Shown: positions 6,831 to 17,200, numbered from the stretch's first letter. The stretch is 64,000 nt of DNA from JASHPR01 sp963833885 (GCA_963833885.1 CAWHZU010000031.1:124001-188000); one strand, 5' to 3'. The notes: generated by a model from the letters alone, not told the origin. Numbers and translations are program-made.

Positions 6831-8114
6831 ATGGTAGCTGCCGGGCCCGGGCTCAAGCGGGTCAGTGGCACCGCGTTCCTGCCCCGGCAGCGGCGCTGGC
6901 CGCTGCCGGTGGCGGCCGCGGTCTGCGCGGTGGCGTTTGCGGCGTACCTCGTCGACGCTGTCCTGCTGCACCGCCCCGGCCATCTGCTGGACTGGTACGA
7001 CCTCAACGTTTACAACCACGGCGGCCTGATCGCAAGGAACGCGCCGCACCGGCTCTACACGTGGCAGCTGCGCCGCGGGATTAAGTTCACATACACGCCG
7101 TTCGCGGCGCTGCTGTTCGCCGCGTGCTCGCTGCTGCCCTGGGCGGCCCTCAGATGGCTGATGACCGTGACCAGCATGGCGGCCATCGGCATCACTATCT
7201 GGCTGACCCTGGGCGCGCTTGGCTGGCAGGGCCGCCGGCGGGCGACCGCGCTCGCCGCTGTGGCGGCCGTCGCGCTCTGGATCGAGCCGGTGCAGCGCGC
7301 CCTGCACCTGGGCCAGATCGAGCCGCTGCTGATGGTGCTGATCGTCTGGGATATCTGCCAGCCGGACCACCGGCGGTGGAAAGGGATCGGCATCGGCGTG
7401 GCCGCCGGCATCAAGCTGACGCCGCTGGTCTTTATCCCGTACCTGTTCCTGGCGGGGAAACGGCGCCAGGCCGTGGTCGTGACCGCCGCCTTTGCCGTTA
7501 CGGTCGCTATTGGCTTCGTGTTTCTGCCGCACGCGTCCGTCAAATACTGGCTCACCGGGTACTTTCTGCATGCCAGCAATGTCGGGGACGTCAAATCCCT
7601 GCTGAATCAGTCGGTACTCGGTGTGGTCGCGCGGTCGATTCACAGTGTGCGTCACGCCACGCCGGTCTGGCTCGTCCTGTCGGCCGTGATCGTGATGCTC
7701 GGCCTGGGTGCCGCCGCGATCCTCGACCGCGCCGGACGCACCGTGGCCGGCTGGCTGACGTGCGAGCTGACCTCGCTGCTCATCTTCCCGATCAGCTGGG
7801 ACCATCACTGGCTCTGGGTCGTGCCCGCGATAGCGCTGTTCGCCACCACGGCGCTGCGGGCCACGGGCGCGGCACGCTGGAGATGGTGGGCGCTGGCCGC
7901 CGTCACGGCGGCACTGTTCGGTGCGTGGGGCCCGCTTCCGCTCGGCGAGTTGCATCCGCTGCCCGGCGGTCTCCGGTGGATCAGCGAGAACCTGTTCGTG
8001 CTGGCCGGCCTCGCGCTGCTCGCTGTCGCGATCGGTGCGGCCTGGACACAGCGCGTGACGGGTAAGAGTCAGCCAGTCACCTGGAACCTTGACCGAGCCA
8101 TGACTCGCACATGA
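6831..8114 (+). CDS. GT87-family (DUF2029) membrane glycosyltransferase
   Basis: The 427-residue multi-pass protein has about 10 hydrophobic segments. It matches the GT87/PimE-like mannosyltransferase family, which uses polyprenyl-phosphate sugars outside the membrane. The first transmembrane helix (residues 24-48) is followed by the acidic loop DWYDLNVYNHGG, where GT-C enzymes keep the catalytic Asp. Further markers are GQIEPLLMVLIVWD, PDHRRWKGIGIGVAAGIKLTPL and FPISWDHHWLWVVPA. ATG 6831 follows AGAAGGGA at 7 nt spacing; the longer reading from 6756 lacks one. The next gene is a paralogue of about the same design. The sugar acceptor is unknown; phosphatidylinositol mannoside or another envelope glycan is likely. 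Confidence 0.82.
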   Translation: MVAAGPGLKRVSGTAFLPRQRRWPLPVAAAVCAVAFAAYLVDAVLLHRPGHLLDWYDLNVYNHGGLIARNAPHRLYTWQLRRGIKFTYTPFAALLFAACSLLPWAALRWLMTVTSMAAIGITIWLTLGALGWQGRRRATALAAVAAVALWIEPVQRALHLGQIEPLLMVLIVWDICQPDHRRWKGIGIGVAAGIKLTPLVFIPYLFLAGKRRQAVVVTAAFAVTVAIGFVFLPHASVKYWLTGYFLHASNVGDVKSLLNQSVLGVVARSIHSVRHATPVWLVLSAVIVMLGLGAAAILDRAGRTVAGWLTCELTSLLIFPISWDHHWLWVVPAIALFATTALRATGAARWRWWALAAVTAALFGAWGPLPLGELHPLPGGLRWISENLFVLAGLALLAVAIGAAWTQRVTGKSQPVTWNLDRAMTRT

Positions 8115-8224
8115 CTCGGGGCTGCCGGGATCCTCGGTAGCGTATGGCCTTCGGCTATGCGACGCTGGCGCCCGCCCTGCGGGGCTGTGCCGCACTCGGG
8201 GATTGCGCTAGCCAGTAACGGGTA

Positions 8225-9466
8225 GTGGGCACGCCTGCGCCGACGGGGCAAGTGGCGACCCACCGGCTGGGCCTGACGCTGGACTGGTTCGACCTGAACA
8301 TCTACAACCACGCGGGCCTGATCACGCGGCATGCGCCGGCGAGGCTCTACACCTGGCAGTACCGGCCTGGCGTGCAGTATCTGTACACCCCGTTCGCCGC
8401 CATGGGGTTCGCGGCCGGATCGCTGCTGCCCTGGGCGGTGCTGAAATGGCTGATGACCGTGGTCAGCCTGGCCGCGATGGTCGCGACGGTCTGGGTCACG
8501 TTCGGCCAGCTTGGCTGGCACGGCCAGCGGCGCGGGGCCGCGGTGCTCGCCGTGTCCGCGGTCGCGCTCTGGACCGAGCCCGTACTGCGCTCGGTCCACG
8601 TCGGCCAGATCGAGCTCGTGCTGATGGCGCTCATCGCCTGGGACATGTGCCAGCCCGACCACCGGCGGTGGAAAGGGGCCGGTGTTGGCCTGGCGGCCGG
8701 CATCAAGCTGGTTCCGCTGATCTTCATCCCTTACCTGATCCTGGCGGGGAAGCTGCGCCAGGCCGCCGTCGCCACGGCCGTCTTTGCCGTCACCGTGGTC
8801 ATCGGCTTCGCCGTGCTGCCCGGCGAGTCGGTGAAGTGGTGGCTGACGGGCTACTTTCTGCATGCCGGGAACTTCACGAACCAGAGCCTCGGCTCGCTGC
8901 TGAACCAGTCCGTGCTCGCGCTCCTCACCAGGACGCCCGAGGGCGCTGGCTCGGTTACCGCGCTGTGGCTGGCTGCCGCGGTGGTCATCGCCTGCCTGGG
9001 CCTGGCCGCCGCGGCCCTGCTGGCCCGGGCAGGCCGTCCGACCGCCGGCTGGGTGACCTGCGCCGTGACCGGGGTGCTGGTCTCGCCGATCAGCTGGGAC
9101 AACCACTGGGTGTGGATCGTGCCGGTGCTGGCGCTGCTGGCCGACGCCGCCGTCCGGGCCCGGGGCGCGGCCAGGGCCGCGTACCTCGCGCTCGGTGTTG
9201 CGCTGTTCGCGGTGTTCGCCGACTGGCCGACCAGATGGACCGGCCCGCTCGCCTTCGTCCCGCACGGCCTGGTGGGCTTCAACACGAGGAAGCACCCGAT
9301 GAGTGAGATCTTCCACCTGCACGGGGCCCAGCTCATCGGCTGGAACCTGTACGTGCTCGCCGGGCTAGTGATCTTCACCGGACTGCTGGCCGCGGCGACG
9401 GCGGCCTGGCGCAACCGGGCCCGCGACGGCTACCTGATGCGCCGGCCCATCTCCTCGGTGCCGTAA
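8225..9466 (+). CDS. Second GT87-family glycosyltransferase, N-terminal helix missing
   Basis: A 413-residue paralogue of the gene just upstream. It shares LDWFDLNIYNHAG, RLYTWQYRPG, PDHRRWKG, AAGIKLVPLIFIPY and the C-terminal SPISWDNHWVWIVP. Unlike its neighbour, it has only about 20 residues before the catalytic-loop motif and no first transmembrane helix. An in-frame TAA at 8216-8218 blocks any upstream start. Readings from ATG 8157 (another frame, beginning MRRWRP) or ATG 8144 (same frame, stopped by the TAA) look like decayed remnants of that helix. The protein may therefore be inactive or misassembled. The GTG start at 8225 is weak. The 3' end overlaps the convergent moeA-PBP gene by 37 bp. 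Confidence 0.7.
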   Translation: MGTPAPTGQVATHRLGLTLDWFDLNIYNHAGLITRHAPARLYTWQYRPGVQYLYTPFAAMGFAAGSLLPWAVLKWLMTVVSLAAMVATVWVTFGQLGWHGQRRGAAVLAVSAVALWTEPVLRSVHVGQIELVLMALIAWDMCQPDHRRWKGAGVGLAAGIKLVPLIFIPYLILAGKLRQAAVATAVFAVTVVIGFAVLPGESVKWWLTGYFLHAGNFTNQSLGSLLNQSVLALLTRTPEGAGSVTALWLAAAVVIACLGLAAAALLARAGRPTAGWVTCAVTGVLVSPISWDNHWVWIVPVLALLADAAVRARGAARAAYLALGVALFAVFADWPTRWTGPLAFVPHGLVGFNTRKHPMSEIFHLHGAQLIGWNLYVLAGLVIFTGLLAAATAAWRNRARDGYLMRRPISSVP

Positions 9467-11340
9467 CCGCCCAGGTCCTGCACGGCGGCCCGGAACCGGC
9501 CGGACTCGAGCAGCTCCCAGAGCGGGGCCAGGCGCGGGCTGTCCGCATCGTGCGCGCCGACGACGAGGTCGTAAGGCTCGCGCGTGACCGGCAGAAAGTC
9601 GAGGCCGAAGGCCCGCGCGGCCGCGGTGATGCCCAGGCCGGCGTCGGCGCGCCCGGCCGCCACTGCGGCCGCCACGGCCAGGTGAGTCGGCTCCTCACGC
9701 GGGTAGCCGTCGATCGCGTCGGGGCTGATCCCCCGATTCCGCAGCTCATGGTCGAGCAGGACGCGGGTACCCGCTCCCCGCTGGCGGTTCACATAGCGCA
9801 CGCCGGGGCGGGCCAGGTCGTCGATGCCCTTCAGGCCGAGGGGGTTGCCGGCGGCCACCATCAGTCCCTGGTCGCGGTGCACCAGGCGGACCACGGACAC
9901 GTCCTGCCCGGGCAGGATGCGGTCGAGGTAGGGCAGGGTGTACTCGCCGGTGGCCGGGTCCAGCAGGTGCGACCCGGCGATGTGGCACAGCCCGTCGCGC
10001 AGGGCCACCAGGCCGCCGAGGGAGCCGACGTTCGACGACGCGAGCGTGACCCGGGGGTCGTCGGCGCGCAGCGCCGAGGCGGCCAGGTCCAGGACCAGGT
10101 CGTGCGAGCCGATCGCGACGATCGTGCCGGAGATCTCGTCAAGGCCGCGCAGCAGCTCCACGTCGACCTCCTCGCCGGGGTGGTGCCCCTCCAGGCCGGC
10201 CGGAACGACGAGCAGCCCGTCGGCCCGGACCAGCGAGGTGAGCACGCCAGCGCCGCGCGGCAGCGGGGTGGCGACCATGGTGCCGCCCACCATCCCCAGG
10301 CGCACCCGCACCCAGTCGTCCATGCCGAGCGGGGATGCCAGCTTGCGGGCCAGCCGTGCCCGCGCCCGCGGGCGGCGGCGGGGCATCGATCCCTCCAGGT
10401 CGGCCAGGAGCGGCCCGGCGAAGATATCGAAGGTCAGCGCGGCGGACACTGGGTAGCCGGGGGCGCCGAGCACGGGCGTGCCCTCGACGACGCCGAGCAC
10501 GACCGGGTGGCCGGGCCGCACCGCCACGCCGTGCACGGCGAGGGTGCCGAGCTCGGCCACGATCGAGGCCGTGTAGTCGTCACGGCCCGCGCTCGAGCCC
10601 GCGACGATGATCAGCAGGTCGCAGCCGGCCACCGCGCCGCGGACGGCCCCGGCCAGCCCGGCCGGGTCGTCGGGCTCGATCGGCAGGCAGCGGGCCTCGC
10701 AGCCGGCTTCGCGCGCCTGGGTGGCGAGCATCAGCGAGTTCGTGTCGAGGATCTCCCCCGGTCCGGTCGGCGTGCCGATCGGCCGCACCTCGTCGCCGGT
10801 GGGCAGGATCAGGACAACCGGGGCGCGCCGCACGCTGAGGTGGGTGGCCCCGGCGGCAGCGGCGGCGGCCAGGTCGACGGCCCGCAGCCGGTGGCCCTCG
10901 GGCAGCAGCAGCTCAGCGGCGGAGATGTCCTCGCCGATCGAGCGCACGTGCTGGTAGGGCGGGACGGCGGCGCGCAGCTCGGCGGCGGCGCTGCGGTAGT
11001 GCACGTGCTCGCGCATGACCACCGCGTCGCGCCCGTCGGGCATCGGGTCGCCGGTGTCCACGACGTCGTACGCGTCCGGTTCCAGGTAGACCGGGGTGGT
11101 CTCGCTCGCGCCGAGGGTGTCGGCGGCCCGCACCGCGATCCCGTCCATCCCCGCGGCGTCGAACGGCGGCGAGGAGCGGGTGGCCCACACCGGCTCGGCG
11201 GTGACCCGGCCGGCGGCGTCCTCGACCCGGACTCGGATCGCGGGCAGCCGGGCCGGGCAGCCCCCGGCCGCTCGCGCGCTGCGCCACGCCTCGAGGGCGT
11301 CGGCAGCCGGGACATCGCGGATAAATGGGCTGTTGCTCAT
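9430..11340 (-). CDS. moeA: MoeA fused to a periplasmic-binding-protein-like domain
   Basis: This 636-residue protein has a complete MoeA molybdotransferase (residues 1-400) followed by a PBP-like domain (about 415-630). The MoeA part keeps the DAAGMDGIAVRAADT segment, LPTGDEVRP, SAGRDDYT and the GAPGYPVSAALTF block. The C-terminal part (VASSNVGSLGGLVALRDGLCHIAGSHLLD, YVNRQRGAGTRVLLDHELRNRGI, ADAGLGI) resembles the LysR-type/PBP domain found fused to some MoeA proteins and may bind an oxyanion. MoeA inserts Mo or W into adenylylated molybdopterin. ATG 11340 is used; the longer upstream reading has atypical composition and no family match. It is the last gene of the Mo/W operon, 8 bp after the other moeA. 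Confidence 0.88.
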   Translation of the reverse strand: MSNSPFIRDVPAADALEAWRSARAAGGCPARLPAIRVRVEDAAGRVTAEPVWATRSSPPFDAAGMDGIAVRAADTLGASETTPVYLEPDAYDVVDTGDPMPDGRDAVVMREHVHYRSAAAELRAAVPPYQHVRSIGEDISAAELLLPEGHRLRAVDLAAAAAAGATHLSVRRAPVVLILPTGDEVRPIGTPTGPGEILDTNSLMLATQAREAGCEARCLPIEPDDPAGLAGAVRGAVAGCDLLIIVAGSSAGRDDYTASIVAELGTLAVHGVAVRPGHPVVLGVVEGTPVLGAPGYPVSAALTFDIFAGPLLADLEGSMPRRRPRARARLARKLASPLGMDDWVRVRLGMVGGTMVATPLPRGAGVLTSLVRADGLLVVPAGLEGHHPGEEVDVELLRGLDEISGTIVAIGSHDLVLDLAASALRADDPRVTLASSNVGSLGGLVALRDGLCHIAGSHLLDPATGEYTLPYLDRILPGQDVSVVRLVHRDQGLMVAAGNPLGLKGIDDLARPGVRYVNRQRGAGTRVLLDHELRNRGISPDAIDGYPREEPTHLAVAAAVAAGRADAGLGITAAARAFGLDFLPVTREPYDLVVGAHDADSPRLAPLWELLESGRFRAAVQDLGGYGTEEMGRRIR

Positions 11341-11348
11341 GACCGCGA

Positions 11349-12587
11349 TCAACGGTACAGCGTGACGTCGACCTCCGTGTCGGCGGCGAGCCCGGTCGCC
11401 TCCTCGGGGATGATCACGTAGCCGTCGGCCGTGGTGAGCACGGACAGCAGTGCCGACATGCCGAAAACCGGACTCGCGCAGCCGCCCGAAACCCGTACCT
11501 GGACCACGTCGAGCCGGCCCGTGGCGGACGCCAGGTCGCGGTCGAGCCGGGCCCGCACGGTGGCCTCGGCTGGCGGCAGGGTACACCCGGCGACCAGCCG
11601 CACCAGCGGCATCCCGATCAGCCGGAAGACCACGAGAGCGGACCGGGGATTGCCGGGCAGCCCGATGATCGGCACGTCCGCGCACTCCGCGAGCAGCGTG
11701 GGCTTGCCCGGCTTGATCGCCAGGCCGTGGCACCAGATGCCCGGCTCGCCGAGCCGGCCAACGGCGGCGGCGGTCTCGTCCCGCGCCCCAACCGACGAGC
11801 CCGCCGAGACCACGATCAGGTCGCTGCCGTCGAGCGCGAGCCGCAGCGCGGCCTCGAGCAGGCCCGGGTCGTCGGCGACGATGCCGCCGGGGACCGGGTC
11901 GCCGCCCGCTTCGGTGATCAGCGCGGCGAGCGCGACCGCGGTCGCGTCCCGCACCTGCCCGGGCATCAGGGCCGCGGTGTCCGGTGGCACCACCTCGTCG
12001 CCGGTCGAGAAGACCGTCACCACCGGGCGGGCGTGGACGGTCACGCTGGTGACCCCGGCGGCCGCGAGCATGCCCAGGTCCTGGGCCCGCAGCGGCCGGC
12101 CGACCGGCACGATCGCGGTCCCGGGAGCGGCGTCCTCGTCGGCCCGGATGACGCCGTCGCCCGGGGCCACCGGCCGGACAACCTCGATGGTTCCCGACAT
12201 CGCCTCTGCGGTGTACTCGATCATCACGACCGCGTCGGCGCCGGGCGGCAGCATGCCGCCGGTCGGCATCGCGACCGCCGTCCCTGGGCTGACCGCGACG
12301 TCCGGCGCGGCGCCCATGCGGATCGCGCCCGCCACATCGAGATAGCCGGGCAGCCCCTCCGAGACCCCGTAGGTGTCGGCCGCCCGCACCGCATAGCCGT
12401 CCACGGTCGAGCGTGCGAAGCCGGGCAGCGGGTGCGCGGCGGTGACCGGCGCCGCCGGGATCCGGTGCAGGGCGTCGGTGAGCGGTATGGTCTCGGCCGG
12501 TGTTCGCCGCGCGGGCCGGAAACCTGCCAGCGCCTCCGCAACGGTCCGGGTGGCGAAGAACTCACGGCCCCGGGGCGTCGGCGTCAT
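11349..12587 (-). CDS. moeA: Molybdopterin molybdenumtransferase MoeA
   Basis: A 412-residue, single-domain MoeA. Visible motifs are PGFARSTVDGYAVRAADT, MPTGGMLPPGADAVVMIE, the MPT-binding FSTGDEVVPP, SAGSSVGARDETAAAV and GLPGNPRSALVVF. It inserts molybdate (or tungstate) into AMP-molybdopterin. ATG 12587 overlaps the fdhB stop by 4 bp, so the genes are translationally coupled. A second MoeA follows at once. Some tungsten-using microbes also keep two MoeA copies, so a division of labour between the formate dehydrogenase and the aldehyde oxidoreductase is plausible (inference). Confidence 0.93.
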   Translation of the reverse strand: MTPTPRGREFFATRTVAEALAGFRPARRTPAETIPLTDALHRIPAAPVTAAHPLPGFARSTVDGYAVRAADTYGVSEGLPGYLDVAGAIRMGAAPDVAVSPGTAVAMPTGGMLPPGADAVVMIEYTAEAMSGTIEVVRPVAPGDGVIRADEDAAPGTAIVPVGRPLRAQDLGMLAAAGVTSVTVHARPVVTVFSTGDEVVPPDTAALMPGQVRDATAVALAALITEAGGDPVPGGIVADDPGLLEAALRLALDGSDLIVVSAGSSVGARDETAAAVGRLGEPGIWCHGLAIKPGKPTLLAECADVPIIGLPGNPRSALVVFRLIGMPLVRLVAGCTLPPAEATVRARLDRDLASATGRLDVVQVRVSGGCASPVFGMSALLSVLTTADGYVIIPEEATGLAADTEVDVTLYR

Positions 12588-14287
12588 GGGCTCCGTCGCT
12601 GGTCTCCAAGCTTGAGCACGCTTGCCACCGGGCCTAGGGCGACCTGGCCGAGCCCGCAGATCGAGGTCCTGCGCAGGGTCTCTTCAAGCTCGCTGATGCG
12701 CCCGTCCACCTCGGCCACGCCGCCGCCGTCTGCCAGCAGGTCGCTGAGGATCCGGTGCGCCTTCGCGGAGCCGACCCGGCACGGGACGCACTTGCCGCAC
12801 GACTCGTTCCGGAAGAAACGCAGCACATTCGTTGCCGCCGCGAGCAGGTCGGTGCCCTCGGCCATCACGACCAGGGCGCCCGAGCCGAGCATCGACCCGG
12901 CCGCGGCCAGCGTGTCGAAGTTCAGCGGCACGTCGAGCTGGTCGGGCCCGAGGAAGTTCGATGACGCGCCGCCCGGCTGGATCGCGCCAACCTGCCGCCC
13001 GCCGCTGACCCCGCCGGCCAGCTCGAGCAGCTGCCTGGCGGTCGTGCCCATTGGCACGCAGTACACCCCGGGGCGCTCGACGTGGCCGGATACCGCGAAG
13101 AACTTCAGCCCGGTGCCGTCGCCGGTGCCCTGTGCCTTCCACCAGTCGGCCCCGTTCGCCACGATGACCGGGACGTGCGCAAACGTCTCGACCGAGTTCA
13201 TCAGCGTCGGCTGGCCCCACAGGCCGTAGGTTCCGGGGAACGGCGGCTTGTTGCGCGGTTCCCCGCGGTGGCCCTCCATGCACTCGATCAGCGCCGACTC
13301 CTCGCCGAGGATGTAGCCGCCCGGCGAGGTGAACACCTCGACCGAGAGCCGTCGGCCGCTGCCCGCCACGCCTTTCCCGGGCAGCACAGTCTGCCCGACA
13401 AGGCCGGCCGCCCGCAGCGCCTCGATCTCACCGCGGATCACCGCCTCTTCCTGGCCGTACTCATGCCGGATGAATACCCAGCCTTCCTCGGCTCCGACCA
13501 CGGCCATCCCGAGCAGCAGCCCCTCGAGCACCAGGTGCGGCTGCTCGGCGAGGATCTGCCGGTCCTTGAACGTCCCCGGCTCGGATTCGTCCGCATTGCA
13601 GATCACGTATTTCGGGCTGGCCTCCTGCGCGGCGACCAGGCCCCACTTCCGCCCGGTGGGAAAGCCGGCGCCGCCCATCCCCCGCAGCCCGGAGGCGGTG
13701 AGGGCGCTGATCACCTGATCGGCCCCCAGCTCGCCCGAGAGCACTTTCCGCAACGCGGCGTACCGCCCACCCGCGTGCGCCATCGGCGGGTAGGGGTCGT
13801 TGGGCCAGGGCGCGCCGCCGCCATAGGCACGGGGCACGGGGTCGGCCCGGTGGCCGGTCCGGGCGGCGGTGACGAGCGCGTCGGCGTCGTCGGCCGCGGC
13901 CGGGACCTCGTTGACCGCGACCGCGGGCGCCACGTCGCACCGGCCGATGCAGGACACCTCGGTGAACTCGACCTCGGCGTCGTCGCCGTAGCGGCCCCGC
14001 AGCGCGGCCAGGCGCTCATCGGCGCCCCGCAGCCAGCAGGAAAGGTCGTGGCAGGCGTGCAGCGTCACCGGCTGCGGCGGGGTGCTGCGGAAGTGCGGGT
14101 AAAACGAGATCAGTCCCTGTATTTCATACAGCGGCCGGCGGGTGTCCCTGGACAGCGCCTCGAGCTCCTCGCGCGGCAGCCAGCCGAGCCGCTCCTGGAT
14201 GGCCTGCAGCGCCGGGATCAGGCTCGGGCCGGGAAACTTGCCCGCGCGCGCCTCGACGCCCGCCGCCCGGGCCTGGGCTCGGGCCAT
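12584..14287 (-). CDS. fdhB: Formate dehydrogenase beta subunit, NuoE-NuoF fusion
   Basis: This 567-residue protein joins a NuoE-like domain (residues 1-140) to a NuoF-like domain (about 165-560). The first has the four cysteines of a [2Fe-2S] cluster (CHDLSC and CIGRC). NuoF features are the FMN/NADH site GLRGMGGAGFPTGRKW, CNADESEPGTFKDR, YGQEEAVI, GGYILGEESALIE and the [4Fe-4S] motif ESCGKCVPCRVG plus a later Cys. It passes electrons from the catalytic subunit to NAD+. The same fusion occurs in NAD-dependent, molybdenum-containing soluble formate dehydrogenases. ATG 14287 overlaps the fdhA stop by one base, consistent with a coupled subunit pair. Confidence 0.92.
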   Translation of the reverse strand: MARAQARAAGVEARAGKFPGPSLIPALQAIQERLGWLPREELEALSRDTRRPLYEIQGLISFYPHFRSTPPQPVTLHACHDLSCWLRGADERLAALRGRYGDDAEVEFTEVSCIGRCDVAPAVAVNEVPAAADDADALVTAARTGHRADPVPRAYGGGAPWPNDPYPPMAHAGGRYAALRKVLSGELGADQVISALTASGLRGMGGAGFPTGRKWGLVAAQEASPKYVICNADESEPGTFKDRQILAEQPHLVLEGLLLGMAVVGAEEGWVFIRHEYGQEEAVIRGEIEALRAAGLVGQTVLPGKGVAGSGRRLSVEVFTSPGGYILGEESALIECMEGHRGEPRNKPPFPGTYGLWGQPTLMNSVETFAHVPVIVANGADWWKAQGTGDGTGLKFFAVSGHVERPGVYCVPMGTTARQLLELAGGVSGGRQVGAIQPGGASSNFLGPDQLDVPLNFDTLAAAGSMLGSGALVVMAEGTDLLAAATNVLRFFRNESCGKCVPCRVGSAKAHRILSDLLADGGGVAEVDGRISELEETLRRTSICGLGQVALGPVASVLKLGDQRRSP

Positions 14288-17200
14288 CAGCGCCCCTGCG
14301 TCTCGGGGACGGCCTCACTGGCGGACCCGGCCAGCTCCGACCCGGTCGCCGGCTCGATCCGCACCGCGCAGAACTTGAACTCGGGGATCTTGCCGAACGG
14401 GTCGATCTCGTCGATCGTCAGCAGGTTGGCCGCGGCCTCGCGGAAGTGGAACGGGATGAAGCAGCTGCCGCGGCTCTCCCGGTAGGAGTAGCGGGTCGCC
14501 AGCACTATGGTCCCCCGGCGCGAGGTCACCCGGGCCGGTGAGCCGTCGGCCAGGCCGAGCTCGGCGGCGTCGTCGGGGTGCAGGTACACCTCGGCCCTGG
14601 GGCTGATCGCATCGAGCGCGTAGGAGCGGCGGGTCATCGAGCCGGTGTGCCAGTGCTGCAGCAGCCGGCCGGTGGACAGGACTATCGGGTACTCGTCGCT
14701 GGGCAGTTCCTTGGCCGGCATCCACTCGGCGGGCACCAGGTGCGCCAGCCCGTCATCGGTCTTGAACGTCTCGCCGAACATGACCACGGTGCCGTCACTG
14801 TGCTCAGGGTCCGAGTTCGGGTAGAGCTTGCCCGTGGAGCCCAGGTTGTCGTAGCTCAGGTTGGCGTAGTTGGGCATCACCGCGACGATCTCCTCGAAGA
14901 CCTCACGCGGCGAGGCGTAATCCCAGCCGAGCCCGATCCGGTTCGCGATGTCCTGCACGACCTCCCAGTCCAGCCGGGCCTGGCCCGGCGGGTCCATCAC
15001 CTTGCGGCCGAGCTGCACCCGCCGGTCGGTGTTCGTGTAGGTGCCGTCCTTCTCCAGGTAGGACGTGGCGGGCAGGATGACGTCGGCGAACTCGGCGGTC
15101 TCGGTTAGGAAGATGTCCTGGACGACGAGGAACTCGAGCGCGGACAGCGCCTTGCGGACCTTGTTGATGTTGGGGTCGGACAGGAACGGGTTCTCCCCCA
15201 TCATGTACATGCCGCGCACGCCGCCCTTGAGCACCGAGCCGATGATCTCGGTGACGGTCAGCCCCTTGTTCGGGTCCAGGTTGTCGGTCTCCCAGATCCG
15301 CTCGAACCTGGCCCGGACCTCGGGGTCGTCGGCCTTCTTGTAGTCGGGGTAGTACATCGGGATCAGGCCCATGTCCGAGGCGCCCTGCACGTTGTTCTGG
15401 CCGCGCAGCGGGTGCAGCCCGCTGCCCGGCCTCCCGATGTTGCCGGTAATCCCGCACATCGCGATCAGGCAGCGGGCGTTGTCGGTGCCGGTGGTGTGCT
15501 GGGAGATCCCCATGCCCCAGAAGATCACGCCCGCGCCAGCCTCGCCCCAGGCCCTCGCGACCTGCCGGATCACCGCGGCGTCGATGCCGGTGATCTGCGC
15601 GGCCCGTTCCGGCGGGTAGTTCTTGACAGTGTCGGCGAGGGCCTCGTAATTGCTGGTGCGGTTCGCGATGAACTCGCGGTCGGTCAGCCCGAGCCTGATC
15701 ACCTCGTGCATGACGCCGTTGTAGAACGCGACGTCGGTGCCCGGCTTGAGCTGGCAGAAGATGTCGGCGTGGTCGGCCATCTTGTCGGCCCGCGGGTCGA
15801 CGTAGATGATCGTCGTGCCCCGCCGGCGGGCCTGCTTGAAGAACGAGGACGCGACCGGGTGATTCGCGGTGGGGTTACTGCCGGTCACGATCGCCACGTC
15901 GGCGTTCAGCACGTCGCCGTAGGTGGTGGAGACGGCACCGGAGCCGATGCCCTCGAACAGCGCGAACACGCTGGAGGCGTGGCACAGCCGGGTGCAGTGG
16001 TCCACGTTGTTTGTGTGGAAGCCGGTCCTGATCAGCTTCTGGAAGAGGTACGCCTCCTCGTTGGAGCACTTGGCCGAGCCGAATCCGGCGATCGCGCCGG
16101 GCCCGCTCGCCGCGAAGATCTCGCTCAGCCGTCGGGCCACCAGGTCCAGCGCCTCGTCCCAGGTGGCCTCGCGGAAGTGCGGCAGCACCTCGTCATAGTC
16201 GACCAGCCCGCCCGGCCTGCGGCGCCGGCGCTTGCCGTCGCGGCCGCCGTCACCGTTGCCGGCCCTGCCGTTGCCGTTGCGGCCGCCGTCATCGTTGCCG
16301 CCCCTGCCGTTGCCGTTGCGGCCGCCGCGGCTGGCGTTGACGTCGTGGCCGGCGCTGAGCCGCCTGCGCTCGGCCCGGGGCTCGGTGTCTTCCAGGTACT
16401 CGCCGCGGTTCATTTCGCCGCGCACGTCGGCGGACAGCGCCCCCTTGGGGTAGGCCTCGTCGCGGCGGATCAGCGGCACGGTGAGGCGCTGCGGTGAGGC
16501 GGCGTAATCCCAGCCGTACCGGCCCTTGACGCACAGCCGTGACTTCGAGCCGGGCTGATCGCGGCCCTCGGCGAACGCGATCGCTCCGCGCTCCCGGTCG
16601 ACGTGGTAGGTGAGCGCGCAGCCGACGCCGCAGTACGGGCAGACGCTGTCCACCTGCTCGAGCTCGCTGCGCGGCCGGATCGGGATATTCCGGATCGGCT
16701 TGTTGGTCAGCGCGCCCGTCGGGCAGGCCGCGACGCACTCGCCGCAGGTCACGCACGACGACGCGCCCATCGGGTCGTCCAGGTCGAACGCGATCCTGGT
16801 GCTGTACCCCTTGCCGCTGCGGCCGATGACGTCGTTGCCCTGGATGTCGTCGCAGGCGCGGACGCAGCGGTCGCACAGGATGCACGCGTCGTGGTTGACG
16901 GCGATGACCGGGTTGGACAGGTCCGCGCCGCGGCCCGGGCCGTCGGGCAGTGCCGGCCCTCCATTTCGCTGAACCTCCCCGCTGAGGCCGAAGTGCTCGG
17001 CGAGGACGAGCAGCTCGTTGTCCGCGGTGGTCGTCTGCTTGGGATCCTGCCCGGCGGCGGGCTGGTCGGAGAGCAGCAGCTCGGTGAGGGTCGCGCGGCT
17101 GCGCTCGACGTCGGGCGTGGCGGTCTTGACCTCCATGCCGTCCTCGCACGGGCGTACGCACGCGGCGGCATAAGCCCGCGCCCCGACGTCCACCACGCAC

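Noticed and set aside
11341..11733. N-terminal extension of the moeA-PBP gene up to 11733
   Set aside because: It overlaps the real upstream moeA in another frame and has low-complexity Arg/Ala sequence. MoeA homology begins at ATG 11340.
15970..15990. Possible selenocysteine codon in formate dehydrogenase
   Set aside because: The active-site codon is TGC (Cys463). No in-frame TGA occurs there and no selenocysteine element was sought further.
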